Source: Candidatus Nitrosotenuis cloacae
Lineage (GTDB): Archaea > Thermoproteota > Nitrososphaeria > Nitrososphaerales > Nitrosopumilaceae
Direction of reading: 5' to 3'
DNA: 64,000 nt
Assembly: GCF_026768455.1 (NCBI RefSeq)
Contig: NZ_JAPPVQ010000007.1
Span: 1-64,000 of the forward strand
Both the position numbers and the translations under genes were made by a program. Under the pieces are notes generated by a model. That model was not told where the DNA came from. It was given only the letters and a program-made list of their open reading frames with translations, and ran no database searches. Within the stretch, counting starts at the first letter, position 1; each line of letters opens with the position of its first letter. This document shows, one piece after another, positions 50,203-59,190 of this stretch.

Positions 50203-50860
50203 GCAGCTCTTGAATCATCGGCTCGATGTGTCCCATCTGGCCAAACGAGACGTCGCGTAAAATTCCCTTTCTGTCTACTAGAATGGTCGAAGGTGTCCCT
50301 CGAAGCGAGAACTTGTCAAACGTCTCTGCGGAGTATTCCTTTGACTTGAAGTATTGCTCCACTCTTGCCAGGATCTGCTTTTTGTAGTCTTCTGGCTGCT
50401 CGTCAAAGTCTGGAATTTGGCTTTTGATGAACGCTGTCATCTTTTCGATGCTTGGCGCACCTGACTCTTTTACCAGCATGTCCATTCCAAGCGGGAAAGG
50501 TATCTTGTATGGTATCTTTCCATCGGGTGATTTTCCGTACTGGGCAAGCGCCTTTCTTGTCTCGCCTACCGTTTCTCCAGTCTTTACCAATAATTCCAAG
50601 TTTTCAACTGTATTCTTGTCAAAATCCTCAAATGCCGTGGCAATTCCCAGCACTCTTACGCCGCTGTCCTTGTACTTGTTGTAGATGTTGATTGCCTCCG
50701 GTATCCCGTACAGGAAACATCCTGGGCAGTTTACCTGAAATACCTCCACTAGGACTATCTTGTCCTTTTCCTGGTCTATGTTGGTGGGCATTCCCTGAAC
50801 CCACTTTGACACTCCGAGGTTTGGTGCCTTTTGTCCTATTTGGGCAATCACAAAATGCAT
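50192..50860 (-). CDS. Thioredoxin-fold (TlpA/redoxin-like) protein
   Basis: A 222-residue thioredoxin-fold protein. VLVEVFQVNCPGCFLYGIPEAINIYNKY holds the CPGC redox pair at about residues 45-48, and LRGTPSTILVDRKG carries the cis-Pro of the fold. Insertion of about 100 residues between the halves (VENLELLVKTGETVGETRKA onwards) makes it longer than plain thioredoxin. There is no signal peptide, so it is likely cytoplasmic. A thiol-disulfide or peroxide-detoxifying role is possible; the partner is unknown. Confidence 0.8.
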   Translation of the reverse strand: MHFVIAQIGQKAPNLGVSKWVQGMPTNIDQEKDKIVLVEVFQVNCPGCFLYGIPEAINIYNKYKDSGVRVLGIATAFEDFDKNTVENLELLVKTGETVGETRKALAQYGKSPDGKIPYKIPFPLGMDMLVKESGAPSIEKMTAFIKSQIPDFDEQPEDYKKQILARVEQYFKSKEYSAETFDKFSLRGTPSTILVDRKGILRDVSFGQMGHIEPMIQELLNE

Positions 50861-50909
50861 GAAAATTATTTCACTTTAAAAGGTAACTGTTGAGGTTCGT
50901 CAAGTAGAA

Positions 50910-50919
50910 TAATATACAG
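50910..50919 (+). promoter_or_regulatory. TATA box for the HEAT-repeat gene
   Basis: ATAATATACA is centred about 28 bases before ATG 50943. Confidence 0.45.
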
Positions 50920-50942
50920 AGAAATTTTCCTGACGATCAGAA

Positions 50943-51431
50943 ATGGACGTAGTACCTGAGAAAAGACTTGCACTGTTTGCCGAAATGGAGGACAGATACG
51001 AAAAGCACGACGTGGACTATTTTGTAAAGCTGTTGGACCACGACGATTATGTGGTGAGGACTCGGGCTACATGCATTTTGGTAGACTTTGGCGGTGAGGA
51101 CAAGATCCAATATATCGCAAAGGTGCTCAAAAACGACTCCAACGAACTGGTCCGACACGAGGCGGCGTTTTCCCTAGGGCAGATGGGCTATCGGAGTGGA
51201 ATTCCACATCTTGAGGATGCTACTGCAAACGACCCAAGCATGTTCGTAAGGCACGAGGCTGCAATCGCTTTGGGTGTAGTCGGGGCAAAGGAGGCAAAGC
51301 CCGTTTTGGAAAAAGCACTGTCCGATCCAAGCGAGCCTGTGGTGGAATCGGCAGTTGTCGCCTTGTCCAACCTTATCTTCATGGAAAAGCTCTCAAAGAA
51401 CGAGAAATTTGCCAAGCTAACCGGCGGATAG
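50943..51431 (+). CDS. HEAT-repeat protein
   Basis: A 162-residue alpha-helical protein with about four HEAT/PBS-lyase-like repeats: LLDHDDYVVRTRATCILVDFG, KNDSNELVRHEAAFSLGQMG, ANDPSMFVRHEAAIALGVVG and LSDPSEPVVESAVVALSNLI. Each has the D-x-VRxxAAxALG pattern. Such proteins act as scaffolds; deoxyhypusine hydroxylase is a distant relative, but the metal-binding HE motifs are not clearly conserved here. A TATA box about 28 bases upstream supports ATG 50943. Confidence 0.82.
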   Translation: MDVVPEKRLALFAEMEDRYEKHDVDYFVKLLDHDDYVVRTRATCILVDFGGEDKIQYIAKVLKNDSNELVRHEAAFSLGQMGYRSGIPHLEDATANDPSMFVRHEAAIALGVVGAKEAKPVLEKALSDPSEPVVESAVVALSNLIFMEKLSKNEKFAKLTGG

Positions 51432-51472
51432 GTAAAATCGCACTGACTTTTGGTTTGCTTACATTCCATGGA

Positions 51473-51481
51473 AAGTATATT
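51473..51481 (+). promoter_or_regulatory. TATA box for the nurA-herA-mre11-rad50 operon
   Basis: AAGTATATT is centred about 28 bases before ATG 51506; no other promoter is seen before rad50. Confidence 0.5.
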
Positions 51482-51505
51482 GTATTAGGAATGCAGTGAA
51501 TCGTC

Positions 51506-52603
51506 ATGCAGGAGAATCCGGTACGCTCACTTATTGAGGACTTGGGAAGGAACCTGTCGCAAAAGCCGCAGTCAGACCACCTGTTTCCGTATGGCAAGAT
51601 ACAGGGAAAAGCAATAGTTCCTGAAAATTTCGTAGAGATTACCGATGTGAAAAACCCAAGAAAAATTGCATTCGTCGACGGGGGAGACGGCGTACTGGAA
51701 GAGTCTCCGAACTTTATGATTATCGTGAACCGAGTATACTTTTCAATGTTCCAGGGAAAGAAAAGAATCAACGCATCGAAACTAAAACAGCGAATAGAGT
51801 TCTTTTCGTATGTGGTGTCAGAAGTGGTAGGAGATGACGATAAAAAATCCATCTCGTATAATACAAAATTATTCCCATATTCAAAATCGGATTTGTCATA
51901 TTTACCAGATGAATCGGACTTGGCATCAAAGACTGAGAGCAGCAACGTCCAGGAATCAAAGCTGATCTCTTTGTCCAGAAGATTTGCAGAATGGAACCTT
52001 GCGGCAAGCGTGGTGTCTGAGGAACTATCCGAGGGCGACATTCTGGTGATGGATGGCTCACTACAAACAGGATACAAGAACGAGTCAAAGTATGCATCAA
52101 AATTATACGACATTGCACAGGAAAAGGGAGTGATAATCTGCGGCCTTGCAAAGACTAGTCGCCTGATAATGGACTCAGGCGAGCCATTCCTTGCAAGGAT
52201 TCAGGAGATTGCCGAAGGCGTTCCATATGGGACATGGTTTGTAGAGGTGGCAGAGATGGCATCATCTGATAACAGGGGTCACATGCTTGCGGCAAAGTTC
52301 CACCCGAATTCAAGGCACATATTCCGATTTGAGATTCTGCGGGAGCAGTTCAACGGAATGGACGACTCTGAGAAAAACGACATCCTTGCAAGCCTTGCCG
52401 CAAATTCACACGACATTGCCATGCCTGGATACCCGTACGGCTCCATAGATGCCGACAGGTTTGCCCAGGTCCGAAAGAACGAGCTTGACATGTACCGGGG
52501 TCTGATAAAGGCAGAGATGTCCAAGATTTCAGAATGGAAGAGGCTTCAAAAGTATACGTTAACCACAAGGTTCCACGACGATCTGAACTGGGTGACCAGC
52601 TGA
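51506..52603 (+). CDS. nurA: NurA nuclease
   Basis: A 365-residue NurA-family 5'-3' nuclease. The N-terminal catalytic Asp is in [16 protein letters not shown], and a second in [18 protein letters not shown]-terminal FRFEI and [19 protein letters not shown] complete the fold. NurA works with the HerA helicase and Mre11-Rad50 to resect DNA ends, and all four genes follow each other here. Its stop overlaps the HerA ATG (TGATG). Confidence 0.93.
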   Translation: MQENPVRSLIEDLGRNLSQKPQSDHLFPYGKIQGKAIVPENFVEITDVKNPRKIAFVDGGDGVLEESPNFMIIVNRVYFSMFQGKKRINASKLKQRIEFFSYVVSEVVGDDDKKSISYNTKLFPYSKSDLSYLPDESDLASKTESSNVQESKLISLSRRFAEWNLAASVVSEELSEGDILVMDGSLQTGYKNESKYASKLYDIAQEKGVIICGLAKTSRLIMDSGEPFLARIQEIAEGVPYGTWFVEVAEMASSDNRGHMLAAKFHPNSRHIFRFEILREQFNGMDDSEKNDILASLAANSHDIAMPGYPYGSIDADRFAQVRKNELDMYRGLIKAEMSKISEWKRLQKYTLTTRFHDDLNWVTS

Positions 52604-54168
52604 TGAATGACGTGGATATCGTAGGCCAGGTAATAGGCGGCTCTTTTGGGGACATCTTGGTACGAGAAAAGTCCGGAAGGAACTTGGAGATTGGTGATTT
52701 ACTGGTGTCCGATGAGAACGGCTCGTTTCTGATTTTGCAGGTATTTGCCTTGGAGTATGGCAGCCAGATTCAGGACAAGATGCAGCAGATGATGTCGGGT
52801 GTAAATCTAGAGCAGGGCGGAATCAATGCGGAATTTTACGAGCCGGAATTTGTAAACTATGTGTTGGCCAGGATAAAACCGCTTGCGCGCGTTGCAAAAT
52901 CTGATGATAAGGTGACACTGCCAAAGTCGCTCCCGATGTTCTTTAACAAGTTAAGATTAGTCCAGTCAAGCGACCTTACATTCCTCAAAAGGGGAGGAGA
53001 GCAGATCTATCTTGGGAAGATCCGCAGCGGAAGCAAGATTGTGGATGCAGACGTGTGGCTCAAGGCAGAGGACGTGTTCACGCACCATATCTTGATTCCT
53101 GCAACTACTGGTCGCGGAAAGAGTAACCTTGTAAAAACCATCATGTGGCACGTGCTGGACTCCAACAAGGTGGGCGCACTAGTCCTTGATGCGCACGACG
53201 AATACTATGGAAGAAAGGATGCGGGACTCAAGGACCATCCAAAGGCAAAGCAGAACCTTGTCTACTACACACCCACCCCGCCGCCTGGTGCAAACCGGCT
53301 TGTAATTAATTTGGAATCACTACGGCCTGAGCACTTTTTGGGCATTGTCGAGTTCTCTGACGCGCAGTGGCAGGCAATTCGAAGCTACAACGCAAAGGAG
53401 CGAGAGTTCTGGATCAGCAGGATAATGACAGAACCGCTAGTCTCACTTGGTATTGGGAGCGGCGCGGAGACACACATTGCCACGCTTGCCGTACTAAAGC
53501 GAAAACTGAGGCTTATTTTGAGCTTGGAAGTAGATGAGGACGGCAGGATACACTCTAAAAACGAGGTATTCGATGCGGGCTCAAAGGGGCTCACCACAGT
53601 AGATGACATAGTGAGGGATATTGAGGCTGGAAAAATAGTCATACTGGACACATCGCGCCTTGGCAACGAGGCAGAACTTATCGTAGGAAACATCATTGCG
53701 TCTAGGATATTTGAACGGTACAAGGAACACAAGGCAAAGGGCGAATTGGAGCGAAAACCTGTAGTCACCGTCGTGATTGAGGAGGCACCAAGAGTGATTG
53801 GCGAGGACAAAGTCATACCGAGAAACGAGAACATCTACAGTACGATAGCAAAGGAGGGGCGCAAGTTCAAGATAGGACTTACTGCTATAACCCAGCTGAG
53901 CAGCGTCATTCCAAGGACCATCTTGGCAAACATGAACACCAAGATCATTTTGGGAAACGAGATGGTGCAGGAACGCAAGGCGATCATAGAGAGCGCATCG
54001 CAGGATTTGTCTGAAGATGACCGAAACATTGCAAGCCTTGACAAGGGAGAGGCTATAATTTCCAGCATATTTGTGCCGTTTGCAATTCCGATCAAGATTC
54101 CGCTGTTTGAGGATTTGATTAGGCAAAAGGATAATTCAAAAGAATTGCCAAAGCCAAAAGTGTACTAG
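52603..54168 (+). CDS. herA: HerA DNA-translocating ATPase
   Basis: A 521-residue HerA/FtsK-superfamily ATPase. A HAS barrel at residues 1-80 ([20 protein letters not shown]), Walker [16 protein letters not shown], Walker [13 protein letters not shown], and [13 protein letters not shown] (the second acidic element) are clear. It drives DNA through a hexameric ring and stimulates NurA. The frame is open from 52534, but ATG 52603 gives a TGATG overlap with nurA and begins the HAS domain. Confidence 0.93.
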   Translation: MNDVDIVGQVIGGSFGDILVREKSGRNLEIGDLLVSDENGSFLILQVFALEYGSQIQDKMQQMMSGVNLEQGGINAEFYEPEFVNYVLARIKPLARVAKSDDKVTLPKSLPMFFNKLRLVQSSDLTFLKRGGEQIYLGKIRSGSKIVDADVWLKAEDVFTHHILIPATTGRGKSNLVKTIMWHVLDSNKVGALVLDAHDEYYGRKDAGLKDHPKAKQNLVYYTPTPPPGANRLVINLESLRPEHFLGIVEFSDAQWQAIRSYNAKEREFWISRIMTEPLVSLGIGSGAETHIATLAVLKRKLRLILSLEVDEDGRIHSKNEVFDAGSKGLTTVDDIVRDIEAGKIVILDTSRLGNEAELIVGNIIASRIFERYKEHKAKGELERKPVVTVVIEEAPRVIGEDKVIPRNENIYSTIAKEGRKFKIGLTAITQLSSVIPRTILANMNTKIILGNEMVQERKAIIESASQDLSEDDRNIASLDKGEAIISSIFVPFAIPIKIPLFEDLIRQKDNSKELPKPKVY

Positions 54169-54171
54169 AAC

Positions 54172-55416
54172 ATGAGATTTGCACACCTTGCCGACATACA
54201 CCTAGGATTTCAGAAATACGAGGCGCTGCAAAAAATAGAACAGGAAGTGTTTGAGCGGGCACTGGATGACTGCATCACAAAAAAGGTCGACTTTATCCTG
54301 ATTCCGGGGGATCTGTTCCACGTAAACATCCCCGAGATGCGTGTGCAAAAGTTTGCGTTTCGCAAGTTCAAAGAGATTCATGATCTTGGAATTCCAGTGT
54401 ATGTTGTGTATGGAAGCCATGATTTCAGTCCGGTTTCAAACTCTGTAATTGACTTGCTGGTGGAGACTGGATACCTTACCAAGGTGACAAAGGTAATCGG
54501 GGTTGACCAAAAGATACATCTTGACTTTATGGTGGACAAGAAAACCGGAGCCCTGATTGCCGGACTGTCCGGACTAAAGGCTGGCAAGGATTCTATGTGG
54601 TACGAGAAACTGGACCGAGAATCACTTGAATCCGTGCCTGGATTTAAGATATTTTTGTTCCATGGGGGGCTGGATGAGATGAAGACAGAAGAGACTGCCG
54701 AAGGTGATTTCATGCCGTTGTCCCTACTTCCTCGGAACTTTGACTATTATGCAGGCGGCCATCTCCACACATTCTCACACCAGAAATATTCTGACTATCC
54801 AAATGTCGTGTATCCTGGAACGGTATTTGCAGGATACCACAGCGATTTGGAAGAGAACGCAAAGGGGCGCAAAAGAGGATATGTGCTAGTTGACTTTGAT
54901 GACAAAGTAAACAATGTGGAATTTGTAGAAATTCCAAATGTAAAATACGAGTATGTGGAAATCGATGCAAAAAACAAGGCCTCAAAATCTGTCAACTCTG
55001 AGCTTGCAGGTAAGGTGTTAGAGATCGACGCATCTGGCAAAGTTATTGTAATCCGGGTGGAAGGCGAGCTTGCACAGGGAAAAACATCGGACGTTGACTT
55101 TTTTTTGGCAAAACGGGTTTTGAAAGAAAAGGGAGCGCTGGAGATAAAGATAAACCAGAACAAACTGTCCTCACGGGAATACAAGATTACAGAGGCTGCA
55201 GGAAGAAACAAGGAGGAAATAGAATCAAATGTCTTCAAGGAAAACATTGGGCAGCTGCGAATCAACCAAAAGGAGCTACTGTCTGATTCCGGAGTTGACG
55301 TGGCAAAAAAACTACTTGCTGCACTAAGCATGCCAATTTTGGAAAATGAGAAAAAGCAAGACTATGCCAAGCGCGTAGAGCAGACTGCACTTGACATTCT
55401 GGGGCTGTCAAAATGA
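54172..55416 (+). CDS. mre11: Mre11 nuclease
   Basis: A 414-residue Mre11. Metallophosphoesterase motifs in order are HLADIHLGF, LIPGDLFHV, YGSHDFS (GSHD where many have GNHD), LFHGGLDE and YYAGGHLHTF. The N-terminal 280 residues are the nuclease, followed by a capping domain and a helical tail that binds Rad50. It is three bases after herA and overlaps rad50 by 4 bases. Confidence 0.95.
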   Translation: MRFAHLADIHLGFQKYEALQKIEQEVFERALDDCITKKVDFILIPGDLFHVNIPEMRVQKFAFRKFKEIHDLGIPVYVVYGSHDFSPVSNSVIDLLVETGYLTKVTKVIGVDQKIHLDFMVDKKTGALIAGLSGLKAGKDSMWYEKLDRESLESVPGFKIFLFHGGLDEMKTEETAEGDFMPLSLLPRNFDYYAGGHLHTFSHQKYSDYPNVVYPGTVFAGYHSDLEENAKGRKRGYVLVDFDDKVNNVEFVEIPNVKYEYVEIDAKNKASKSVNSELAGKVLEIDASGKVIVIRVEGELAQGKTSDVDFFLAKRVLKEKGALEIKINQNKLSSREYKITEAAGRNKEEIESNVFKENIGQLRINQKELLSDSGVDVAKKLLAALSMPILENEKKQDYAKRVEQTALDILGLSK

Positions 55417-57842
55417 TACTGAACTATATCGAGCTGGAAAACATCCGAAGCTACGACAAGGAGAGAATCGACTTTCCGCGCGGAATCACACTGTTTGAGG
55501 GAGACATTGGTTCTGGGAAATCAACCGTTCTGATGGGAATAGAATTTGCTCTGTTTGGGCTTGGGTCGCAAAAGCCGGAATCACTGCTTAGCAAAAAGGC
55601 AAGCGAGGGGAGCGTGATTTTGGAGTTTGAGATTGACGAAAAAAGGTATGTGGTAAAGCGAAAGCTGAGGCGCAAGGGCGATTCCGTAAGCCAGGACGCC
55701 AAGGACTCGTACCTGATTTCGGACGGACAGACGGAGCCACTGTCACCTGCGGAGCTAAAGCAGCGAGTCTTACAGGTCTTGAAGTTTAACGAACCGTCCG
55801 ATCCTCGCTCTGAGAGCAGGATATTCCGCTATGCCGTGTTTACTCCGCAGGAGGAGATGAAACAGATCCTACGGGACGTTCAGAAGAGACTGGAGACAAT
55901 ACGCAAGGCCTTTGGCGTTGAGGATTACAAGACAATACTTGACAACGCAAAGAGCCTGTCCCAGACCATCAAGGAAAAGATGGCAGAGGCTAGGGTGCGA
56001 TTCGAAAAACTGGATGAGAATGAGCAGAGTCTTGCAAAATTACTGAATGATGTCAAGGAATTGGAATCAGAAATTTCAAAGCTGAACTTGCAGAAAAGCC
56101 AACTCGAGGAAAAAAAATTGCAGACAAAAAAAGAGTTGGATCTGTTAAAGCATCAGGTAAGGCAAAAGGAACGTCTGGAACTGGATGTGGAAAAGATTCA
56201 GGATCAGGTAAAAAACAAGAAATCTCTTGTCTCAAAGCTAGAGTCTGGTATTTTGCGATACCAAAAAGAAATATTGGAGATTGACTCTGACCTTGAGCGT
56301 CTGGGGAAAATCATATCTCCCACAACAAAGACCCTGTCTGAGATTGATGATCAGATTTCAAGATTGTCTGATCTTCGAGATGTGATGCGTGACAAGAAAT
56401 CAAAACTAGGCTCATTGGAATCTGACCTTGAAAAGCTAACAACGCAACTGGGAGAAAATGCTGACCTTCAACTGCGAGAGCGAGACAAACTGCAAAAGGA
56501 ACTAGATGACATCAGAACAAAAAAGGAATCAGTTCAAAACGAGTATGACTCTATAACAAAACATAGGATCGAACTCGAAAAGGAGAAAAGAGATGTCATG
56601 AAAATGCTGGACGGCCTAAAAGGGCTTGGCGCAAAATGCCCACACTGCGAGCACGAACTTACCGTAGAACACAAGCAAAAGGTGGGCTCTGAAAAACAAT
56701 CAAAGTTGCGCGAAATTGAGGGGGTTCTTGGACAGATTGAGGCCAAAACGAGAGATCTTTTGACTGCGCTTGAGACACTGAAATCCGATGAATCAAAAAA
56801 AGACGAAAAAATAAGGCAGATTGATAGGATTGCCCCTTTGCGCGACCAATGGTTTGAAAAGAATCAGGTCAAGCTCACACTATTGCAAGACATCACAACA
56901 CTGGAATCTGGGTATGTCATTACAGAAGAGCCATCATTTCCAAATGGTGGTGACGATGCGTTATCTTATCTTAGAAAAATGAAGGATGCTCAAAAAGAGT
57001 TCTTGTTGTCAAAACAAAAATTATCTGATTTAGAGTCTAGAAAAAATATTCTTCTTCATGATGTTGATACCGGCCAAGTACAAATTGATTCAGAAAATGC
57101 AGCGCTATCAAAATTAGATTCGGATTTGCAGTTGCTTTCAAGACAATTGTCTGAATTTTCCGAGCTTGCAGAATCTGTTGAGCAAAAAGAAAGAGAACAT
57201 TCTGATCTGGATTCAAGGATCGATTCAACCAAAACATCATTGATAAAACACAATCAGATGTTGGAAACCGGCCAGTCTAAAATCAAAGAGATGCAAACAA
57301 GCATTGTGGAATCGAAATCCTGGAAGGAAAAGCACACAAAGTTTTCAAATTATCATGACTGGCTAAAAGAATTCTTTATTCCGACAATAGACAGGATAGA
57401 AAAACAGGTCTTGCTGTCGATTCAACAGAACTTCAATGAGATATACCGAAAATGGTATTCTGTTCTGATTGATGACGTTACAAAAGAGTCTAGAATAAAC
57501 GAAGAGTTTACGCCTCTTGTGGAACAGGACGGCTTTGAGCAGGACGTGGACTTTCTGAGTGGTGGGGAAAAGACAAGCATTGCACTTGCGTACAGGCTGA
57601 CTCTAAACTCCATGATGAGGCAAGAGTCAGAAGGGCTGAAATCCAACCTGTTAATACTGGATGAGCCAACTGATGGGTTTTCAAAGGCACAACTGTCCAA
57701 GGTGAGGAATCTGCTTTACGAATTAAAATCACAGCAAATCATTCTGGTGTCCCATGAAAAAGAGCTTGAAACGTATGTGGACAACATATTTCAGATAACA
57801 AAGGACTCTGGGGTATCAAAAGTGATGAGATTAAGCAACTAG
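55413..57842 (+). CDS. rad50: Rad50 ATPase
   Basis: An 809-residue SMC-like ATPase. Walker A GDIGSGKSTVLM at residues 30-41, two long coiled-coil arms, the zinc-hook KCPHCEHEL near residue 409-412, ABC signature DFLSGGEKTSIALAYRL and Walker B LLILDEPTDGFS. This is the full Rad50 plan, with a slightly short coil compared with other archaeal Rad50. Together with Mre11 it senses and processes DNA ends. The stop overlaps the convergent small gene by 4 bases. Confidence 0.96.
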   Translation: MILNYIELENIRSYDKERIDFPRGITLFEGDIGSGKSTVLMGIEFALFGLGSQKPESLLSKKASEGSVILEFEIDEKRYVVKRKLRRKGDSVSQDAKDSYLISDGQTEPLSPAELKQRVLQVLKFNEPSDPRSESRIFRYAVFTPQEEMKQILRDVQKRLETIRKAFGVEDYKTILDNAKSLSQTIKEKMAEARVRFEKLDENEQSLAKLLNDVKELESEISKLNLQKSQLEEKKLQTKKELDLLKHQVRQKERLELDVEKIQDQVKNKKSLVSKLESGILRYQKEILEIDSDLERLGKIISPTTKTLSEIDDQISRLSDLRDVMRDKKSKLGSLESDLEKLTTQLGENADLQLRERDKLQKELDDIRTKKESVQNEYDSITKHRIELEKEKRDVMKMLDGLKGLGAKCPHCEHELTVEHKQKVGSEKQSKLREIEGVLGQIEAKTRDLLTALETLKSDESKKDEKIRQIDRIAPLRDQWFEKNQVKLTLLQDITTLESGYVITEEPSFPNGGDDALSYLRKMKDAQKEFLLSKQKLSDLESRKNILLHDVDTGQVQIDSENAALSKLDSDLQLLSRQLSEFSELAESVEQKEREHSDLDSRIDSTKTSLIKHNQMLETGQSKIKEMQTSIVESKSWKEKHTKFSNYHDWLKEFFIPTIDRIEKQVLLSIQQNFNEIYRKWYSVLIDDVTKESRINEEFTPLVEQDGFEQDVDFLSGGEKTSIALAYRLTLNSMMRQESEGLKSNLLILDEPTDGFSKAQLSKVRNLLYELKSQQIILVSHEKELETYVDNIFQITKDSGVSKVMRLSN

Positions 57843-58039
57843 TCTGCCCCTGGATATAAAATCAGATATTCTTCAGGATTCTTTCTCTGGTTCTTTGATT
57901 TTAGCGCGTCTTGGTAGAAGTCGAAATGCTCTATTGCGTATAGTCTGCTTCCGTATGGACCAAATGGATCAATTCCTACTAGATTAAATCCTGATTCTGG
58001 TGTTAACAATATTTTTTCTTCTTTAGTTATCTCTTGCAA
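57839..58039 (-). CDS. Small protein of unknown function (66 residues)
   Basis: A 66-residue soluble protein with a Gly/Pro/Tyr-rich centre (GIDPFGPYGSRLYAIEHF). It has no recognised domain. The TTG start lies 27 bases from a minus-strand TATA-like TAAATAAATTA (centred near 58068), which supports a leaderless gene. It is the first gene of the region that differs from the ordinary core genome. Confidence 0.5.
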   Translation of the reverse strand: MQEITKEEKILLTPESGFNLVGIDPFGPYGSRLYAIEHFDFYQDALKSKNQRKNPEEYLILYPGAD

Positions 58040-58164
58040 TTACGTGTTGATGTTCCTGAAAAACTGTAATTTATTTACATTGTTTCATTTTTCACTTTAT
58101 TTTTAATTTGTTAGTGTTGTTGGTTTCTTGGAGTTGAGCCCCTTTGGACCCAAAAATTTTCTAA

Positions 58165-58197
58165 TCTAATTTTATATAGTAAATCCACGAAATTAGA
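58165..58197. promoter_or_regulatory. Inverted repeat around the hicB TATA box
   Basis: TCTAATTT (58165-58172) and AAATTAGA (58190-58197) are perfect 8-base inverted arms 17 bases apart. They enclose the TATA box TTTTATATAG (centre near 58174, 26 bases before GTG 58200). A protein bound here would block the promoter, as expected for toxin-antitoxin autoregulation. Confidence 0.55.
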
Positions 58198-58199
58198 CT

Positions 58200-58403
58200 G
58201 TGTCAGAAAAAAGAGATTACAACATTTTGATAAAAAAAGATGGAAAATTCTACTTTGGGCAATGCATTGAAATCCCACAAGCTAGGGGCCAAGGTAATAC
58301 GAAAACAGAAGCAATTGAAGACACAAAAAAAGCCATCAAACTCTGCAAATCGTATTTAGAAAGTAAAAAGAAATCCTCCAAACTAGTAACTGTTTCAATT
58401 TGA
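58200..58403 (+). CDS. hicB: HicB-family antitoxin (short form)
   Basis: A 67-residue HicB-like protein: YNILIKKDGKFYFGQCIEIPQARGQGNTKTEAIEDTKKAIKLCKSYLE is the partial RNase-H fold of HicB antitoxins, with the GN(T)xxEAxxxxxxAI pattern. The C-terminal DNA-binding (ribbon-helix-helix or HTH) part of longer HicB is absent. The start is a leaderless GTG. It overlaps the toxin gene by 4 bases; the order antitoxin-toxin is the reverse of the classical hicAB. Confidence 0.85.
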   Translation: MSEKRDYNILIKKDGKFYFGQCIEIPQARGQGNTKTEAIEDTKKAIKLCKSYLESKKKSSKLVTVSI

Positions 58404-58615
58404 GCCTTCCTGTAATTGGATGGAAACAGGTTCTAAAGGCGTTAAAGAAAAAAGGATTTTACCCAACCAGACAAACTGGAAGTCACATAATTGTTGAGAA
58501 TGGCCATGGGCTATGGACTGCAATACCAAGGAAAAACGAACTTGGAAAAGGACTGTTACTTGAAATTATTGCCGAATGTGGCCTTACAAAGAAAGAGTTT
58601 TTAGAACTACTGTAG
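58400..58615 (+). CDS. hicA: HicA-family mRNA interferase toxin
   Basis: A 71-residue double-stranded-RNA-binding-like toxin. GWKQVLKALKKKGFYPTRQTGSHIIVENG contains the catalytic His in GSHxxx, and IPRKNELGKGLLLEIIAECGLTKKEFLELL is the typical HicA end. HicA cleaves mRNA and is inhibited by HicB, encoded just upstream. The start is TTG 58400, overlapping the hicB stop. Confidence 0.9.
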   Translation: MSLPVIGWKQVLKALKKKGFYPTRQTGSHIIVENGHGLWTAIPRKNELGKGLLLEIIAECGLTKKEFLELL

Positions 58616-58759
58616 AGCAATACCCAATTCATAACCCAAAGTGGTTTTTAAAAAAATCAATGTAGGTGTATTGTAAGCCCCACAATGATTCTCTGCCGTT
58701 TCTGTTCGGTTCCAATCTGTTACGTACCGGCACAAACCTAGAGGGCTGACTTGATCTTC

Positions 58760-58767
58760 CTTAAATC
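58760..58767 (+). promoter_or_regulatory. TATA box for the DUF2958-like gene
   Basis: CTTAAATC is centred about 27 bases before TTG 58791 and only 9 bases before ATG 58773, so it favours the TTG. Confidence 0.4.
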
Positions 58768-58790
58768 TCGTTATGATTTTGTATGGGGGT

Positions 58791-59126
58791 TTGGACAAAC
58801 ATCTTTCATGCAAAAAGCCTGATTATATTCCCAAATTGTATTCTACTGATGATGTCCCCGCAGACAAAAAGTTGATCTATCAAAAGTGGGAAATTCCACA
58901 CTTGGGGTTCTATTGGCTTGTCGCCGAATTGGACAAAAATGAGAATCTCGCTTACGGTTATGCTAATCTAAATGATGACTTGTTTGCCGAGTGGGGGTAC
59001 ATTAGCATAGATGAACTTGTAGGGAACAATGCAGTTTGTTGTATGAATTGGAAACCTTGTTCGTTTATTGATGCACAGAAAAAAATGAAGCAACGCAGAA
59101 GAGAACGTGTTAACCAATATCTTTAA
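58791..59126 (+). CDS. DUF2958-like protein
   Basis: About 111 residues. The run IPKLYSTDDV, FYWLVAELDKN, LAYGYANLNDD and AEWGYISIDEL follows the DUF2958 pattern (LPxLY, ...WY..E.D, FG..., E.GYFSL.EL). DUF2958 occurs mainly on plasmids, phages and integrative elements, and its function is unknown. The end is very basic (KKMKQRRRERVNQYL). An ATG at 58773 is an alternative start that would add 6 residues; the TATA position supports TTG 58791. Confidence 0.65.
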   Translation: MDKHLSCKKPDYIPKLYSTDDVPADKKLIYQKWEIPHLGFYWLVAELDKNENLAYGYANLNDDLFAEWGYISIDELVGNNAVCCMNWKPCSFIDAQKKMKQRRRERVNQYL

Positions 59127-59147
59127 TTTATCATTCCCGAATCAGTT

Positions 59148-59155
59148 ACTTTTTT
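59148..59155. terminator. T-rich terminator after the DUF2958-like gene
   Basis: A run of seven T after a C lies about 20 bases past the stop, between this gene and the convergent helicase gene. Confidence 0.35.
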
Positions 59156-59190
59156 TATCACGATTTTGGAATGGTGTTTTTATTTGTAGA

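Noticed and set aside
50943-51431. Calling the HEAT-repeat protein deoxyhypusine hydroxylase
   Set aside because: The paired HE metal-binding motifs of that enzyme are not present in the required arrangement.
58690-58740. A stretch containing CGGTTCCAATC that resembles a tRNA T-arm
   Set aside because: The stem does not pair and no acceptor, D-arm or anticodon arm can be built around it on either strand.
58607-58813. A 68-codon minus-strand frame after hicA
   Set aside because: It overlaps the promoter and start of the DUF2958-like gene and shows no protein-like pattern.
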